A DNA stretch of 64,000 nt from Firm-04 sp045591925 (lineage in GTDB: Bacteria > Bacillota > Clostridia > Oscillospirales > Ruminococcaceae): positions 62,001-126,000 of the forward strand of contig JAZNTW010000017.1 of assembly GCA_045591925.1 (NCBI GenBank), read 5' to 3'. Position numbers and translations under genes: made by a program. Under the pieces are notes generated by a model. That model made no database searches, was not told where the DNA came from, and saw nothing but the letters and a program-made list of their open reading frames with translations. Below, piece by piece: positions 40,800 through 49,790 of the stretch; position 1 is the first letter of the stretch, and each line of letters begins with the position of its first letter.

Positions 40800-41360
40800 T
40801 TAGGTTTCCTCTAGCATATCCGGCGTCAGCTCACGGATTTCGCAGAAGTGGATTTTTTTCAGCGAGGGCTGATTCATCAGCGCGCGCATAATGCCGCCGT
40901 GACAGACGATCAGCAGCTTGCTGATATCCTTGCGCTCCAGATACGGCTGAATCGCTGCAAGCGCACGGGCACGCATCTGCGCATGGGTTTCCCAATCCGG
41001 ATATTTGTCCTCCGGCTTGTGAACGCCGCCATTTGCCTTGTATTCATCCCAGGCTTCTTTGATTTCGGTATGTGTTGATGCAGAATAATCTATGCGCGGC
41101 AGCCATTCAAAAATACCAACTGCAACATCAATCGGCTTGTCGATTCGCCGCGAAACGATTGCTGCCGTTTGCAGTGCGCGCGGATACGGGGATGCAACGA
41201 TCAGATCGACATCCTGAATACGGGCGTCCTTTGCAGCTTCCTCTGCCTGTGCGATGCCCTCAGGCTTTAACTGTCCAAGCTCTGCGCCCATGCCAGGCAA
41301 TCCGAGCGCCGCCGTGTCGCGGTAGGTCGGTTCGCCATGCCGCATCAAGTAAATGACCAT
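40800..41360 (-). CDS. histidine phosphatase (phosphoglycerate mutase-like)
   Basis: A 186-residue enzyme of the histidine phosphatase superfamily. The phospho-His is in IYLMRHGEP (His8), with Arg in ASPYPRALQTAAI and the second His in LIVCHGGIMRAL. The family includes alpha-ribazole phosphatases and sugar phosphatases; the substrate cannot be told here. The ATG at 41360 has SD AAAGGAGG; a longer frame upstream covers GC-rich repeat-like DNA. Confidence 0.88.
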   Translation of the reverse strand: MVIYLMRHGEPTYRDTAALGLPGMGAELGQLKPEGIAQAEEAAKDARIQDVDLIVASPYPRALQTAAIVSRRIDKPIDVAVGIFEWLPRIDYSASTHTEIKEAWDEYKANGGVHKPEDKYPDWETHAQMRARALAAIQPYLERKDISKLLIVCHGGIMRALMNQPSLKKIHFCEIRELTPDMLEET

Positions 41361-41570
41361 TGCAATCTCCTCCTTTGACCGAAGCTGTACTTCGGTCTTT
41401 TTTTGTAATGAAGCACTGCCCAACGCTTTGCCTATAATCCCTCCGGAGCTTCCGCTGCAAGTTTGAGCTGCCCATATGGGGCAGGTCAAACTGGAAATGG
41501 GATTCCAAAGGAACAATGTCCCTTTGGCAGGGGGCATGGGGGCAGCGCCCCATATCAATCAACCAAAAAA
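41361..41570. other. GC-rich non-coding block with hairpins
   Basis: No gene. It contains a perfect stem (GACCGAAG 41377-41384 with CTTCGGTC 41390-41397) and a T-run on the plus strand, antisense to flanking genes. Further on lie GC-rich inverted motifs: CCCATATGGGG near 41472, CCAAAGGAACAATGTCCCTTTGG near 41506-41528, and GGGGGCAGCGCCCC near 41540. The block resembles dispersed GC-rich intergenic repeats of Ruminococcaceae. Confidence 0.45.
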
Positions 41571-42755
41571 TCAGTGATGGAACAGTCTCAGGCCGCAGAA
41601 TGCCATGGCAATGCCGTACTTATCGCACTGCTCAATGACAATATCATCGCGGATAGAACCGCCCGGTTCAACGATATACTTTACGCCGCTCTTGTATGCG
41701 CGGTCGATGTTGTCCGGGAACGGGAAGAATGCGTCCGAACCAAGGCAGACATCGGTATTCTGTGCAATCCAAGCCTGACGTTCTTCCTTTGTGAATACCG
41801 GAGGCTTTTCGGTGAATACGCGCTCCCATTCGCCGTCTGCGAGAATATCCATATAATCCTCACCGATATAGAGGTCGATGGCATTGTCACGGTCGGGACG
41901 CTTGACATCAGCACGGAACGGCAGATTCAGAACCTGCGGTGCCTGTCTGAGCCACCAGTTATCTGCCTTTGTGCCGGCAAGTCTGGTGCAGTGAATTCTG
42001 GACTGCTGACCTGCGCCGATACCGATTGCCTGACCGTCCTTGACATAGCAGACGGAGTTCGACTGCGTATATTTCAGGGTGATCAGGGAGATGATGAGAT
42101 CAAATTTCTTATCATCCGGAATCTCCTTGTTTTGGGTAACGAGGTTAGAAAGCATGGTTTCCTCGTTGATTGCGAGGTCATTTCTGCCCTGCTCAAAGGT
42201 CACGCCGAATACTTCCTTGCGCTCAATCTTTGCAGGCTCATAATTCGGATCGATCTGCACGATATTATAGTTACCCTTGCGCTTTGTTTTGAGGATTGCA
42301 AGTGCCTCCTCGGTATAGCCCGGCGCAATGATACCATCGGAAACCTCGCGTGCAATCAGTGTTGCAGTGATGGCGTCGCACTCATCGGAAAGCGAAATCC
42401 AGTCACCGAAGCTGGACATTCTATCCGCGCCTCTTGCTCTTGCATATGCACAGGCAAGGGGAGAAAGCTCACCCAGATCATCAACAAAATAGATCTTTTT
42501 GAGCGTATCGGAAAGCGGTCTGCCGATTGCGGCGCCTGCCGGAGAAACGTGCTTGAACGAGGTTGCAGCCGGCATACCGGTTGCTGCTTTCAGCTCACGG
42601 ACAAGCTGCCAGCCGTTGAATGCGTCCAGCAGGTTGATATAGCCCGGATTGCCCGAAAGCACGGTGATCGGGAGTGCGCTGCCATCGTTCATATAAACTC
42701 TTGCAGGCTTCTGGTTCGGATTGCATCCGTATTTCAAAAGACGTTCGGTTTCCAT
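41571..42755 (-). CDS. purH: stand-alone AICAR formyltransferase (PurH C-terminal type)
   Basis: A 394-residue enzyme for the penultimate step of IMP synthesis (10-formyl-THF + AICAR to FAICAR). It matches only the transformylase half of PurH: KYGCNPNQKPARVYM, SFKHVSPAGAAIG, YARARGADRMSSFGDWISLSD, IAPGYTEEAL, GQQSRIHCTRLAG, SDAFFPFPDNID. The N-terminal IMP cyclohydrolase (MGS-like) domain is absent; cyclisation falls to purO two genes upstream. SD GAGGAGG before the ATG. Confidence 0.93.
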   Translation of the reverse strand: METERLLKYGCNPNQKPARVYMNDGSALPITVLSGNPGYINLLDAFNGWQLVRELKAATGMPAATSFKHVSPAGAAIGRPLSDTLKKIYFVDDLGELSPLACAYARARGADRMSSFGDWISLSDECDAITATLIAREVSDGIIAPGYTEEALAILKTKRKGNYNIVQIDPNYEPAKIERKEVFGVTFEQGRNDLAINEETMLSNLVTQNKEIPDDKKFDLIISLITLKYTQSNSVCYVKDGQAIGIGAGQQSRIHCTRLAGTKADNWWLRQAPQVLNLPFRADVKRPDRDNAIDLYIGEDYMDILADGEWERVFTEKPPVFTKEERQAWIAQNTDVCLGSDAFFPFPDNIDRAYKSGVKYIVEPGGSIRDDIVIEQCDKYGIAMAFCGLRLFHH

Positions 42756-42802
42756 AATTCAGTTCCTCCTCATATGGGTTGCTTCCAAAGCGCAGGAAGC
42801 AT

Positions 42803-43324
42803 TCAGATTTCTTTCATTTCCTCGCGGGAAGGCTCCGGCGTAAACGCACCGGAAGCGATATTGTCGCGGATACTCTGCTCCGTCTGCTCTGACAGGGTAT
42901 TTTCCAGCAGATCAATCTCAAAATGCGGAAAGCCATCCTCGAATTGGAGCTGATTCCATTCCCGTGCGGTATAAATGCCGAGTCCGACTGCCGGTGGGAC
43001 AGCAAGCAGCGTCAAATCGAGTTTCAGTATGCAGGCGCTCAGCCATAGTACACCCGCAATCACAAGCGGTGGTATTTTCTTTCCGTAGATGCCGATAAAT
43101 AACGACGGCAGGAGCGCTAGTTCACACAGAAAGATGAATAAGTATTTGATATTTTCTGTGGCGATTCCAATCAGAATATCGACTGCGCCCATAATCAAAA
43201 AGCTCACCGCGCCAGCAATGAAGCAAAGCATCGCATATGTGGACAGCTTTTTGTTGCGGTTCATCCGGACGCGGTTTTGATCCCAGCTTTCTCGCTGTTC
43301 CGGGGTCAAACTGGTGACGTTCAT
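42803..43324 (-). CDS. small membrane protein within purine cluster
   Basis: A 173-residue protein: N-terminal soluble 30 residues (TPEQRESWDQNRVRMNRN), about four hydrophobic helices (about 30-125), and an acidic cytosolic tail (DFGFPHFEIDLLEN-like). SD AGGAGG before the ATG. It lies between purO and the AICAR transformylase gene on the same strand. No family recognised and no obvious tie to purines. Confidence 0.7.
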   Translation of the reverse strand: MNVTSLTPEQRESWDQNRVRMNRNKKLSTYAMLCFIAGAVSFLIMGAVDILIGIATENIKYLFIFLCELALLPSLFIGIYGKKIPPLVIAGVLWLSACILKLDLTLLAVPPAVGLGIYTAREWNQLQFEDGFPHFEIDLLENTLSEQTEQSIRDNIASGAFTPEPSREEMKEI

Positions 43325-43378
43325 GCTGTGCCTCCTGCGTCAGCTTCAGCGTGATGCTGCAAGCGGATATTCTTCGGA

Positions 43379-44095
43379 TTATTTGGAATAACGGTTGATA
43401 ATGCGTGTATCTGCGCTGTTATCCTCCGGATTGATATAGCGGACGAACAGAGAAATCTTGTTATCCGGATTCAGATTCTCCCAGAGGAGCTTCGTGAATT
43501 CTTCAATATCATTCGGAATGGAAACGAGCTTCGGCTCGCCGGTATAGCTCGGCAGCGGATTGCCGTCACCAACATAGGTGTGGATGAAATGACCCTGACC
43601 TGCGAGCGGATTTTCATAGGTGTAGGTGAAGCGCTGGCAGGATTCGGGATTGCCCTCTGCACTCTTGAGAATGGAGAGCGCATAGTTGAAGCCGCCCTTT
43701 TCGCAGCGGATGATACCGGAAATACGGGGTGTATAGTTCGGTGCGTCCGGCTCAAATTTACGTGCGCGGAGACCCTGCTCAAAGGTGAACTGATGGTCGA
43801 GCGCATCATAGATCGTGTCGGTCTGATCGCCGTTTGTCACGATGGTCTTATTGCCGAGTACGCGCACCGGCGAATAGATAATCAGCGAAGGATCGGTACA
43901 TTTGGATTCGTCATATGCCTGCGTTTTGAGACCTTCTCCATCCGGAACAAAAATGCGGTTGCGAGAATTTTCACTTCTTCCCATGATGAAATATGCAGCA
44001 ACAGCGTGTTTTCCATCTTCGGTGCGGCCGAGGATAATGCCTCTGCCCGGATAACTGTTGTTCTGCAATTCCTGTGCAAGTGATATCATAGCCAT
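43379..44095 (-). CDS. purO: archaeal-type IMP cyclohydrolase
   Basis: A 238-residue enzyme closing the ring of FAICAR to IMP, the last step of the pathway. It fits the PurO family, first known from archaea: YPGRGIILGRTEDGKHAV, YFIMGRSENSRNRIFV, LIIYSPVRVLGN, ITNGDQTDTIYDAL-type segment, and YTPRISGIIR. SD AGGAGG before the ATG. Its presence explains why the neighbouring PurH has only the transformylase half. Confidence 0.92.
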   Translation of the reverse strand: MAMISLAQELQNNSYPGRGIILGRTEDGKHAVAAYFIMGRSENSRNRIFVPDGEGLKTQAYDESKCTDPSLIIYSPVRVLGNKTIVTNGDQTDTIYDALDHQFTFEQGLRARKFEPDAPNYTPRISGIIRCEKGGFNYALSILKSAEGNPESCQRFTYTYENPLAGQGHFIHTYVGDGNPLPSYTGEPKLVSIPNDIEEFTKLLWENLNPDNKISLFVRYINPEDNSADTRIINRYSK

Positions 44096-44167
44096 AATGA
44101 TTTCCTCCTGAATGAATAATGATTGACAATGCCTTTGCGTGAAAGGCGTATCGCTGCAAGCAGCGTG

Positions 44168-44800
44168 TTATTTCGCAATGGAAACGATGTCGTCCGCAAC
44201 AGAGAGCTTGTCCTCGCAGAACAGCCGAACCGCCTCCGGCAGAATATGCCATTCCGCTTGCTCCATCACGCGCTTTTGCAGTGTTTCGGGCGTATCACCC
44301 TGTTCGATTGCAACAGCCTTTTGCAAAATGATCGGGCCGCCATCGCAGATTTCCGTCACGAAATGCACAGTCGCACCCGTAACCTTGACGCCCTTTTTCA
44401 GTGCTGCCTCATGAACATGAAGTCCATAGTAGCCTTTTCCGCAGAAGCTCGGAATCAGCGCCGGATGTACGTTTATAATCCGATTCGGATATGCGCGGCA
44501 GATGCTTTCATCGAGAATGGTCATAAAGCCAGCCTGAACGATCAAGTCTGCCTGCTCTGCCTGAAACGCATCGAGCATCGCGGCACTGTAGGCTGCGAGA
44601 TCCGGATAATCCTTTCGTGCAATGACGCGCGTAGGAATATTTGCTTTTTCGGCGCGCTCCAGCGCAAATACGCCTGCCTTTGAGCTGATGACACAGGTGA
44701 TCTCACCGCCGCCAAGCTCGCCGCGGCTCTGCGCGTCAATCAACGCCTGCAAATTGGTGCCGCCGCCGGACACCAGAACGACTATTTTTTTGTGTGCCAT
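44168..44800 (-). CDS. purN: phosphoribosylglycinamide formyltransferase
   Basis: A 210-residue, 10-formyl-THF-dependent GAR transformylase (step 3). Motifs: VLVSGGGTNLQALID; the conserved catalytic region RIINVHPALIPSFCGKGYYGLHVHEAAL with Asn and His; TGATVHFVTEICDGGPIILQ with the catalytic Asp. Length is usual. SD GGAGG before the ATG. Confidence 0.96.
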   Translation of the reverse strand: MAHKKIVVLVSGGGTNLQALIDAQSRGELGGGEITCVISSKAGVFALERAEKANIPTRVIARKDYPDLAAYSAAMLDAFQAEQADLIVQAGFMTILDESICRAYPNRIINVHPALIPSFCGKGYYGLHVHEAALKKGVKVTGATVHFVTEICDGGPIILQKAVAIEQGDTPETLQKRVMEQAEWHILPEAVRLFCEDKLSVADDIVSIAK

Positions 44801-44880
44801 ATGGCACCTCCGTTATGACTCATGATTTACGATTCCATAGCGTATTGCCGCAGCTTGGGCAATACGCCTGCAATCTGCTT

Positions 44881-45927
44881 TTATTCGATGATAACGCCCT
44901 GATCGCCATCCACCAGCTCACCGAGCACATAAGCGTGTTCGCCGGCTGCATTCAGAATCGAAACTGTTTTGTCGGCGTCCTCAGCTGCGACAGATGCGAT
45001 CATGCCAACGCCCATATTAAAGGTATTGAACATATCGCGCTCCGGAATGTTTCCGGTACGTGCAATCAAATCGAAAATCGGGAGAATCTGTACATTGCTG
45101 CGCGGAATTCTTGCAGTGATGCCATCCGGCAGACTGCGCGGAATATTCTCATAGAAGCCGCCGCCGGTGATATGGGAAATCGCCTTAACATTGACCTGCT
45201 CCAGCAGCGAAAGAATCGGCTTTACGTAGATTCTGGTCGGTGTCAGCAGGCATTCACCGAGTGTTGTGCCGTTATCTGCAAAGTGACGGGCGAGGTTCTG
45301 CTCGCTGACCGTAAAGACCTTGCGAACCAGCGAGAAGCCGTTGGAATGCACACCACTTGAAGCAAGCGCGATCAGAACGTCGCCTGCTTTCTGCGTATCA
45401 GGCTTGAGGAGCTTTTTGCGATCGACAACGCCGACGGTAAAGCCGGCAAGATCGTAGTCGTCATCGGGCATCATGCCGGGATGCTCTGCGGTTTCGCCGC
45501 CGATCAGCGCACAGCCTGCCTGTACACAGCCCTCTGCAACACCCTCAACGATGGTTGCGATTTTTTCGGGATAGTTCTTGCCGCAGGCGATGTAATCGAG
45601 GAAGAACAACGGCTTTGCACCGCAGCAAATGACATCGTTGACGCACATTGCCACGCAGTCAATACCGATAGTATTGTGTTTATTCATCAGCATTGCAATC
45701 TTGAGCTTCGTGCCGACACCGTCTGTACCGGAAACCAGAACCGGCTCCTCCATGCCCTTGAGATCGGGCAGGAACAGTCCGCCAAAGCCGCCGATGCTGT
45801 CAATCGCGCCGGCAGTCTTGGTTTTTGCAACGTGCTTTTTCATCAATTCAACAGCCTTGTAGCCAGCGGTAACATCCACGCCAGCTTTTGCATAGCTCTC
45901 AGAAAAACTATTTTTTTCGTTTGCCAT
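44881..45927 (-). CDS. purM: phosphoribosylformylglycinamidine cyclo-ligase
   Basis: A 348-residue AIR synthetase (step 5), using ATP to close the imidazole ring of FGAM. N-terminal SYAKAGVDVTAGYKAVELMK; VSGTDGVGTKLKIA; FLDYIACGKNYPE; GGETAEHPGMM; ASSGVHSNGFSLVRKV; HITGGGFYENIPR. SD AAGGAG before the ATG. The enzyme for step 4 (purL) is not in the window. Confidence 0.97.
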   Translation of the reverse strand: MANEKNSFSESYAKAGVDVTAGYKAVELMKKHVAKTKTAGAIDSIGGFGGLFLPDLKGMEEPVLVSGTDGVGTKLKIAMLMNKHNTIGIDCVAMCVNDVICCGAKPLFFLDYIACGKNYPEKIATIVEGVAEGCVQAGCALIGGETAEHPGMMPDDDYDLAGFTVGVVDRKKLLKPDTQKAGDVLIALASSGVHSNGFSLVRKVFTVSEQNLARHFADNGTTLGECLLTPTRIYVKPILSLLEQVNVKAISHITGGGFYENIPRSLPDGITARIPRSNVQILPIFDLIARTGNIPERDMFNTFNMGVGMIASVAAEDADKTVSILNAAGEHAYVLGELVDGDQGVIIE

Positions 45928-45976
45928 TCAAAAAACTCCTTACTATACGGGCAAAGCTGCCCCTGATTGGTCAAAT

Positions 45977-46714
45977 TCACATAAAGAGACTGATACCATA
46001 TCCGAGAATACAGCAGAGCAACACGAGCGGAATCAAAAGTAAATACTGTCTGATCATCAGACGATTATATACCGTATCGCAGATATCGGTTTCAATACCG
46101 GCAGCCACTCCCGCACAGAATTCTTTCGGTGCATTTTTGCCGCCAAGCAGCGCGCCATAATGAACCGGAATGACGGTATGCGGCTGAATCTGATTGGTCA
46201 TCTCTGCCGCCTGCCTTGCATTCATCGTATACATTCCGCCGCTGACCGGCAGCATCAGAATATCGCATGGAACAGCACTGCTTTCCGGCGTAACATCCGT
46301 ATCGCCGGTAATATAAATACGCGTTTCACCGAGCGTCAGCACATAGCCAACCCAGTTCATCATTTTCATATGCGTGAAATTGCCCTTATTATAAGCGGCG
46401 ATCGTTTCCACCGGAATACCGCAGAGCGTCAGATTCTGTGCGGGCAGAACAGCCACCGGCGTCTTTCCGGTACACAGCTTTACAAGCTTCGCGATACTTT
46501 TCGGCGCTGCGATGACGGTATCAGCCTGCAACAGCTTTTTGATATCCTTCGGGGAAAAGTGATCAAAATGCGGATGCGTAATGAGAATCAGGTCTGCATC
46601 ATGCGGCGCGTTTGCGATATTGATTGGATCAATATAAACAACCTTTTCGCCGCGGATGCAGATGCTGCTATGTGTATTGACGCTGATCTGATTGCGTATT
46701 TCCCTTGAAAACAT
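45977..46714 (-). CDS. UlaG-like metallo-beta-lactamase-fold protein with C-terminal membrane helix
   Basis: A 245-residue protein. Metal-binding motif THPHFDHFSPKD near residue 67; second-site ligands in ITGDTDVTPES and PVHYGALLGG; this matches UlaG/YtkL-type metal hydrolases. The last ~20 residues (YLLLIPLVLLCCILGYGISLFM) are a hydrophobic anchor, so the enzyme is probably tethered to the inner face of the membrane. SD GGAAGGAG before the chosen ATG. Substrate unknown; it sits between purF and purM. Confidence 0.82.
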   Translation of the reverse strand: MFSREIRNQISVNTHSSICIRGEKVVYIDPINIANAPHDADLILITHPHFDHFSPKDIKKLLQADTVIAAPKSIAKLVKLCTGKTPVAVLPAQNLTLCGIPVETIAAYNKGNFTHMKMMNWVGYVLTLGETRIYITGDTDVTPESSAVPCDILMLPVSGGMYTMNARQAAEMTNQIQPHTVIPVHYGALLGGKNAPKEFCAGVAAGIETDICDTVYNRLMIRQYLLLIPLVLLCCILGYGISLFM

Positions 46715-46740
46715 GATTACTCCTTCCGATAGAAAGCGGA

Positions 46741-48141
46741 CTATTCTTCTCCGGTAAAGCAGTATGTGCATAAAGAATCCGGATCAATACCGACTGCCTT
46801 TTTGACATCTGCCAGCAGATGATATTTCAGCGAGGTGAAATTCAGTCTGCGTGCAATCTGCTCGACCATTGCGTGATAGCGTTCGGTATTGTCGGTGCAA
46901 TATTCCTTGAGATAACGATCATCGCCGTCAAAATCGCGGACAACCTGCCGTGCAATCAAATCCATATCGGATTTGCTCGGCGAGAAATTCAGATATTTGC
47001 ATCCGAACATAGAAGGCGGCGAGGCGGAACGGATATGCACCTCTTTTGCGCCGTTGTTATACAGAAAATCTACGGTATTGCGCATCTGCGTACCGCGCAC
47101 AACGGAATCGTCGAGGAACAGCAGCTTCTTTCCGCGGATGAGCTGTTCGACCGGAATCAGCTTCATATGCGCAGTCATATCGCGGATGGACTGCTTTGCC
47201 GGTGTAAAGCTGCGAACCCAAGTCGGGGTATATTTGATAAAGGGACGCGCAAACTGGATGCCGCTTTCATTTGCATAGCCGATTGCGTGGCCGTTTCCGG
47301 ATTCCGGTACGCCGGCAACATAATCGACATCAATGCCCTTGTCGCGTCTTGCGAGCAGCGCACCGCAGTTATTGCGCATGATTTCGACGTTCACGCCCTC
47401 ATAGCACGAGGTTGTGTAGCCGTAATACAGCCACAAAAATGCGCAGATTTTCATTTTCTTATTCGGCTGCTTGAGCGTTTCACAGGAATCGGGTGTCAGG
47501 AAAACAATCTCGCCCGGTCCCAGGTCACGGTCATAGCGATAGCCGAGATTCATATAGGAAAAGGATTCAAATGCTGCGCAGTAAGCGCCCTCCTTATGAC
47601 CGAGAATCAGCGGTGTTCTGCCGAGATAATCACGTGCGGCATACAGCCCGTCCTTGGTCATGAGCAGCAGCGTCATAGAGCCGCTGATTCGTTTTTGTGC
47701 ATAGCGGATACCCTCTGCGATCGTATCGCACTGATTGATGAGCGATGCAACCAGCTCACTCTGATTGAGCTGACCGCCGCTTTGCTCATTGAAGTGACCG
47801 CCCTTGGAAATGATGTCCTCAACAAGCTCTTCTGCGTTGTTGATTCTGCCGACGGTTGTGAGGGCATAGCTTCCAAGATGGGAGCGAACCATTACCGGCT
47901 GCGGATCGGTATCGCTGATACAGCCAATGCCCATATTGCCGTGCATCGTGTCCATATCATCACCGAACTTTGTCCGGAATGGTGCGTTTTCGATGTTATG
48001 AATGGCGCGCTGAAAGCCGGTTTCCGGCGAATAAATCGCCATACCGCCTCTGCGTGCGCCGAGATGTGTGTGGTAATCTACTCCGAAGAATAGGTCAGCC
48101 GTAATGTCCGTTTTGGACACCGCGCCGAATATACCGCCCAT
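46741..48141 (-). CDS. purF: amidophosphoribosyltransferase-like PurF without N-terminal cysteine
   Basis: A 466-residue homologue of the first committed enzyme (PRPP to phosphoribosylamine). The PRTase motif LLFLDDSVVRGTQ, glutaminase-fold segments (HLGARRGGMAIY, GIGCISD, TVGRINN) and ARDYLGRTPL are intact. In classical PurF the mature N-terminus is Cys (CGIFG), the glutaminase nucleophile; here the start reads MGGIFGAV, so Cys is Gly. SD GGAGG fixes this start. Related clostridial proteins share MGG, so it appears to be a subfamily trait. Ammonia or another amidotransferase may supply nitrogen. Confidence 0.9.
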   Translation of the reverse strand: MGGIFGAVSKTDITADLFFGVDYHTHLGARRGGMAIYSPETGFQRAIHNIENAPFRTKFGDDMDTMHGNMGIGCISDTDPQPVMVRSHLGSYALTTVGRINNAEELVEDIISKGGHFNEQSGGQLNQSELVASLINQCDTIAEGIRYAQKRISGSMTLLLMTKDGLYAARDYLGRTPLILGHKEGAYCAAFESFSYMNLGYRYDRDLGPGEIVFLTPDSCETLKQPNKKMKICAFLWLYYGYTTSCYEGVNVEIMRNNCGALLARRDKGIDVDYVAGVPESGNGHAIGYANESGIQFARPFIKYTPTWVRSFTPAKQSIRDMTAHMKLIPVEQLIRGKKLLFLDDSVVRGTQMRNTVDFLYNNGAKEVHIRSASPPSMFGCKYLNFSPSKSDMDLIARQVVRDFDGDDRYLKEYCTDNTERYHAMVEQIARRLNFTSLKYHLLADVKKAVGIDPDSLCTYCFTGEE

Positions 48142-48220
48142 AAACTTCCTCCGATTGCTAAAAAGTTTCTCTGCGGATCAGAGAATCGGCTGCGCTGCGG
48201 GAATGCCGCAGCGCTTCCGC

Positions 48221-48940
48221 TTATGCGTTTTCCTTGAGACGCTTCATGATCTCCTGATACGCTTCCTCAACGCCGCCCATATCTCTGCGGAAACGGTCTT
48301 TGTCGAGCTTTTCGTGTGTGGTGGAATCCCAGAAACGGCAGGTATCCGGCGAAATCTCGTCTGCAAGCACAATTTGATCGTGGAATCTTCCGAATTCAAT
48401 CTTGAAGTCGATCAGATCAATGTTCAGCTTCTTGAAGAACTCGACCATGAATGCGTTGACCTTGAATGCGTACTTTGCGATCGTGTCGATTTCTTCCTTT
48501 GTTGCCAGACCGAGTGCCAGCGCATAGTAATCGTTGATGAACGGATCGTGCAGCTCATCGTTCTTATAGCTGAATTCGAGAATCGGGGTCAGCAGCTGTT
48601 TGCCTTCCTCAACGCCCATTCTTTTGGAGAAGCTGCCGGCTGCAACATTGCGGATAATAACCTCCAGCGGAACAATCGAAACCTTCTTGACCAGTGTTTC
48701 ACGCTCAGAAAGCTCCTCGACAAAGTGTGTCGGAACGCCCTCTTTTTCGAGCAGCTGGAACATAACGTTTGTCATCTGGTTATTGATGACGCCCTTGCCC
48801 TTGATGGTGCCTTTTTTCGCGCCATCGCCTGCGGTTGCATCGTCCTTGTAATCGACGATTACGAGGTCAGGATCGCTGGTTGAAAAGACCTTCTTTGCCT
48901 TGCCCTCATAGAGCTGTTCACCTTTGGTTACATTTGCCAT
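48221..48940 (-). CDS. purC: SAICAR synthetase
   Basis: A 239-residue ATP-dependent ligase that joins CAIR and aspartate. N-terminal LYEGKAKKVFST; DYKDDATAGDGAKKG; IVPLEVIIRNVAAGS; IDFKIEFGR; ADEISPDTCRFWD. SD AGGAGG before the ATG. The following step, adenylosuccinate lyase (purB), is not in the window. Confidence 0.97.
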   Translation of the reverse strand: MANVTKGEQLYEGKAKKVFSTSDPDLVIVDYKDDATAGDGAKKGTIKGKGVINNQMTNVMFQLLEKEGVPTHFVEELSERETLVKKVSIVPLEVIIRNVAAGSFSKRMGVEEGKQLLTPILEFSYKNDELHDPFINDYYALALGLATKEEIDTIAKYAFKVNAFMVEFFKKLNIDLIDFKIEFGRFHDQIVLADEISPDTCRFWDSTTHEKLDKDRFRRDMGGVEEAYQEIMKRLKENA

Positions 48941-49005
48941 TGTATTTTCCTCCTAAAATTTGGTTCACATATGGATTTGCGGAATACTCCGCAATGTTCG
49001 GCAGA

Positions 49006-49224
49006 TTATTCGTTGAGCAGCGGTGTGCCGTCCACGTCCAGCAGGGGCGTCAGCGGACAGTCATTGCCCGGCTTTGTCAGATAGCTGACACCGCTTACCC
49101 TGTCTGTAATCATATACAGTTGCATTCCGCCGAGCAGATAGCTTCGCAGCACAAAGCGATCCTCTCCCTGCGGTACTTCTCCTGTCGTTCCAAAAAAATC
49201 CTGCATTTCCTTTAAGATACTCAT
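49006..49224 (-). CDS. small DUF6440-like protein
   Basis: A 72-residue protein with QLYMITDRVSGVSYLT and PLTPLLDVDGTPLL, the pattern of DUF6440 proteins (a short beta domain that ends TPLLD.DGKP). SD GGAG before the ATG. It lies between purC and purE on the same strand; role unknown. Confidence 0.65.
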   Translation of the reverse strand: MSILKEMQDFFGTTGEVPQGEDRFVLRSYLLGGMQLYMITDRVSGVSYLTKPGNDCPLTPLLDVDGTPLLNE

Positions 49225-49251
49225 AAAATGTCTCCGTTATAGATTATGATT

Positions 49252-49749
49252 TTACAGTTCTGCGATCTTTTCCTGTAAAGCTGCGTCCTTTTTCTGCACG
49301 CCTGTAATCATCTCTGCCTTGCGAGCTTTGAGCTGTGCGGCGAGATTTTCGTCAGAGAGTGCCAGCATCTGCACCGCAAGAATTGCTGCATTCTTTGCGC
49401 CGTCAACGGCTACTGTTGCAACCGGAATTCCGGTCGGCATCATGACCGTTGCAAGCAGAGCGTCCAGGCCGTCAAGCTGTGCGCCCTTGCAGGGAATGCC
49501 GATGACCGGCAAAGTGGTGTGTCCTGCGATGACGCCGGCAAGATGTGCTGCCATGCCTGCTGCACAGATAATCACACCAAAACCGTTTTTCTCCGCATTT
49601 TCAGCGAAATCCGCAGCAAGTGCGGGCGTTCTGTGCGCACTCATAACGTGTGCCTCAAACGGTACACCAAAGCCTTTCAGCTCTGTGAGCGCACCCTTTA
49701 CGACAGGAAAATCACTGTCGCTGCCCATGATAACTGCAACCTTTTTCAT
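49252..49749 (-). CDS. purE: N5-carboxyaminoimidazole ribonucleotide mutase
   Basis: A 165-residue enzyme of step 6. VIMGSDSDFPVV, MSAHRTPALAADF and AGMAAHLAGVIAGHTTLPVIG match class I PurE, which normally needs PurK to make N5-CAIR; purK is not adjacent. SD AAAGGAG before the ATG. It is the first purine gene of the cluster; no separate promoter was seen in the 41 nt upstream. Confidence 0.95.
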   Translation of the reverse strand: MKKVAVIMGSDSDFPVVKGALTELKGFGVPFEAHVMSAHRTPALAADFAENAEKNGFGVIICAAGMAAHLAGVIAGHTTLPVIGIPCKGAQLDGLDALLATVMMPTGIPVATVAVDGAKNAAILAVQMLALSDENLAAQLKARKAEMITGVQKKDAALQEKIAEL

Positions 49750-49790
49750 ATGGAAATGACTCCTTTCAGAGAATAAAATAGATTCCTTGA

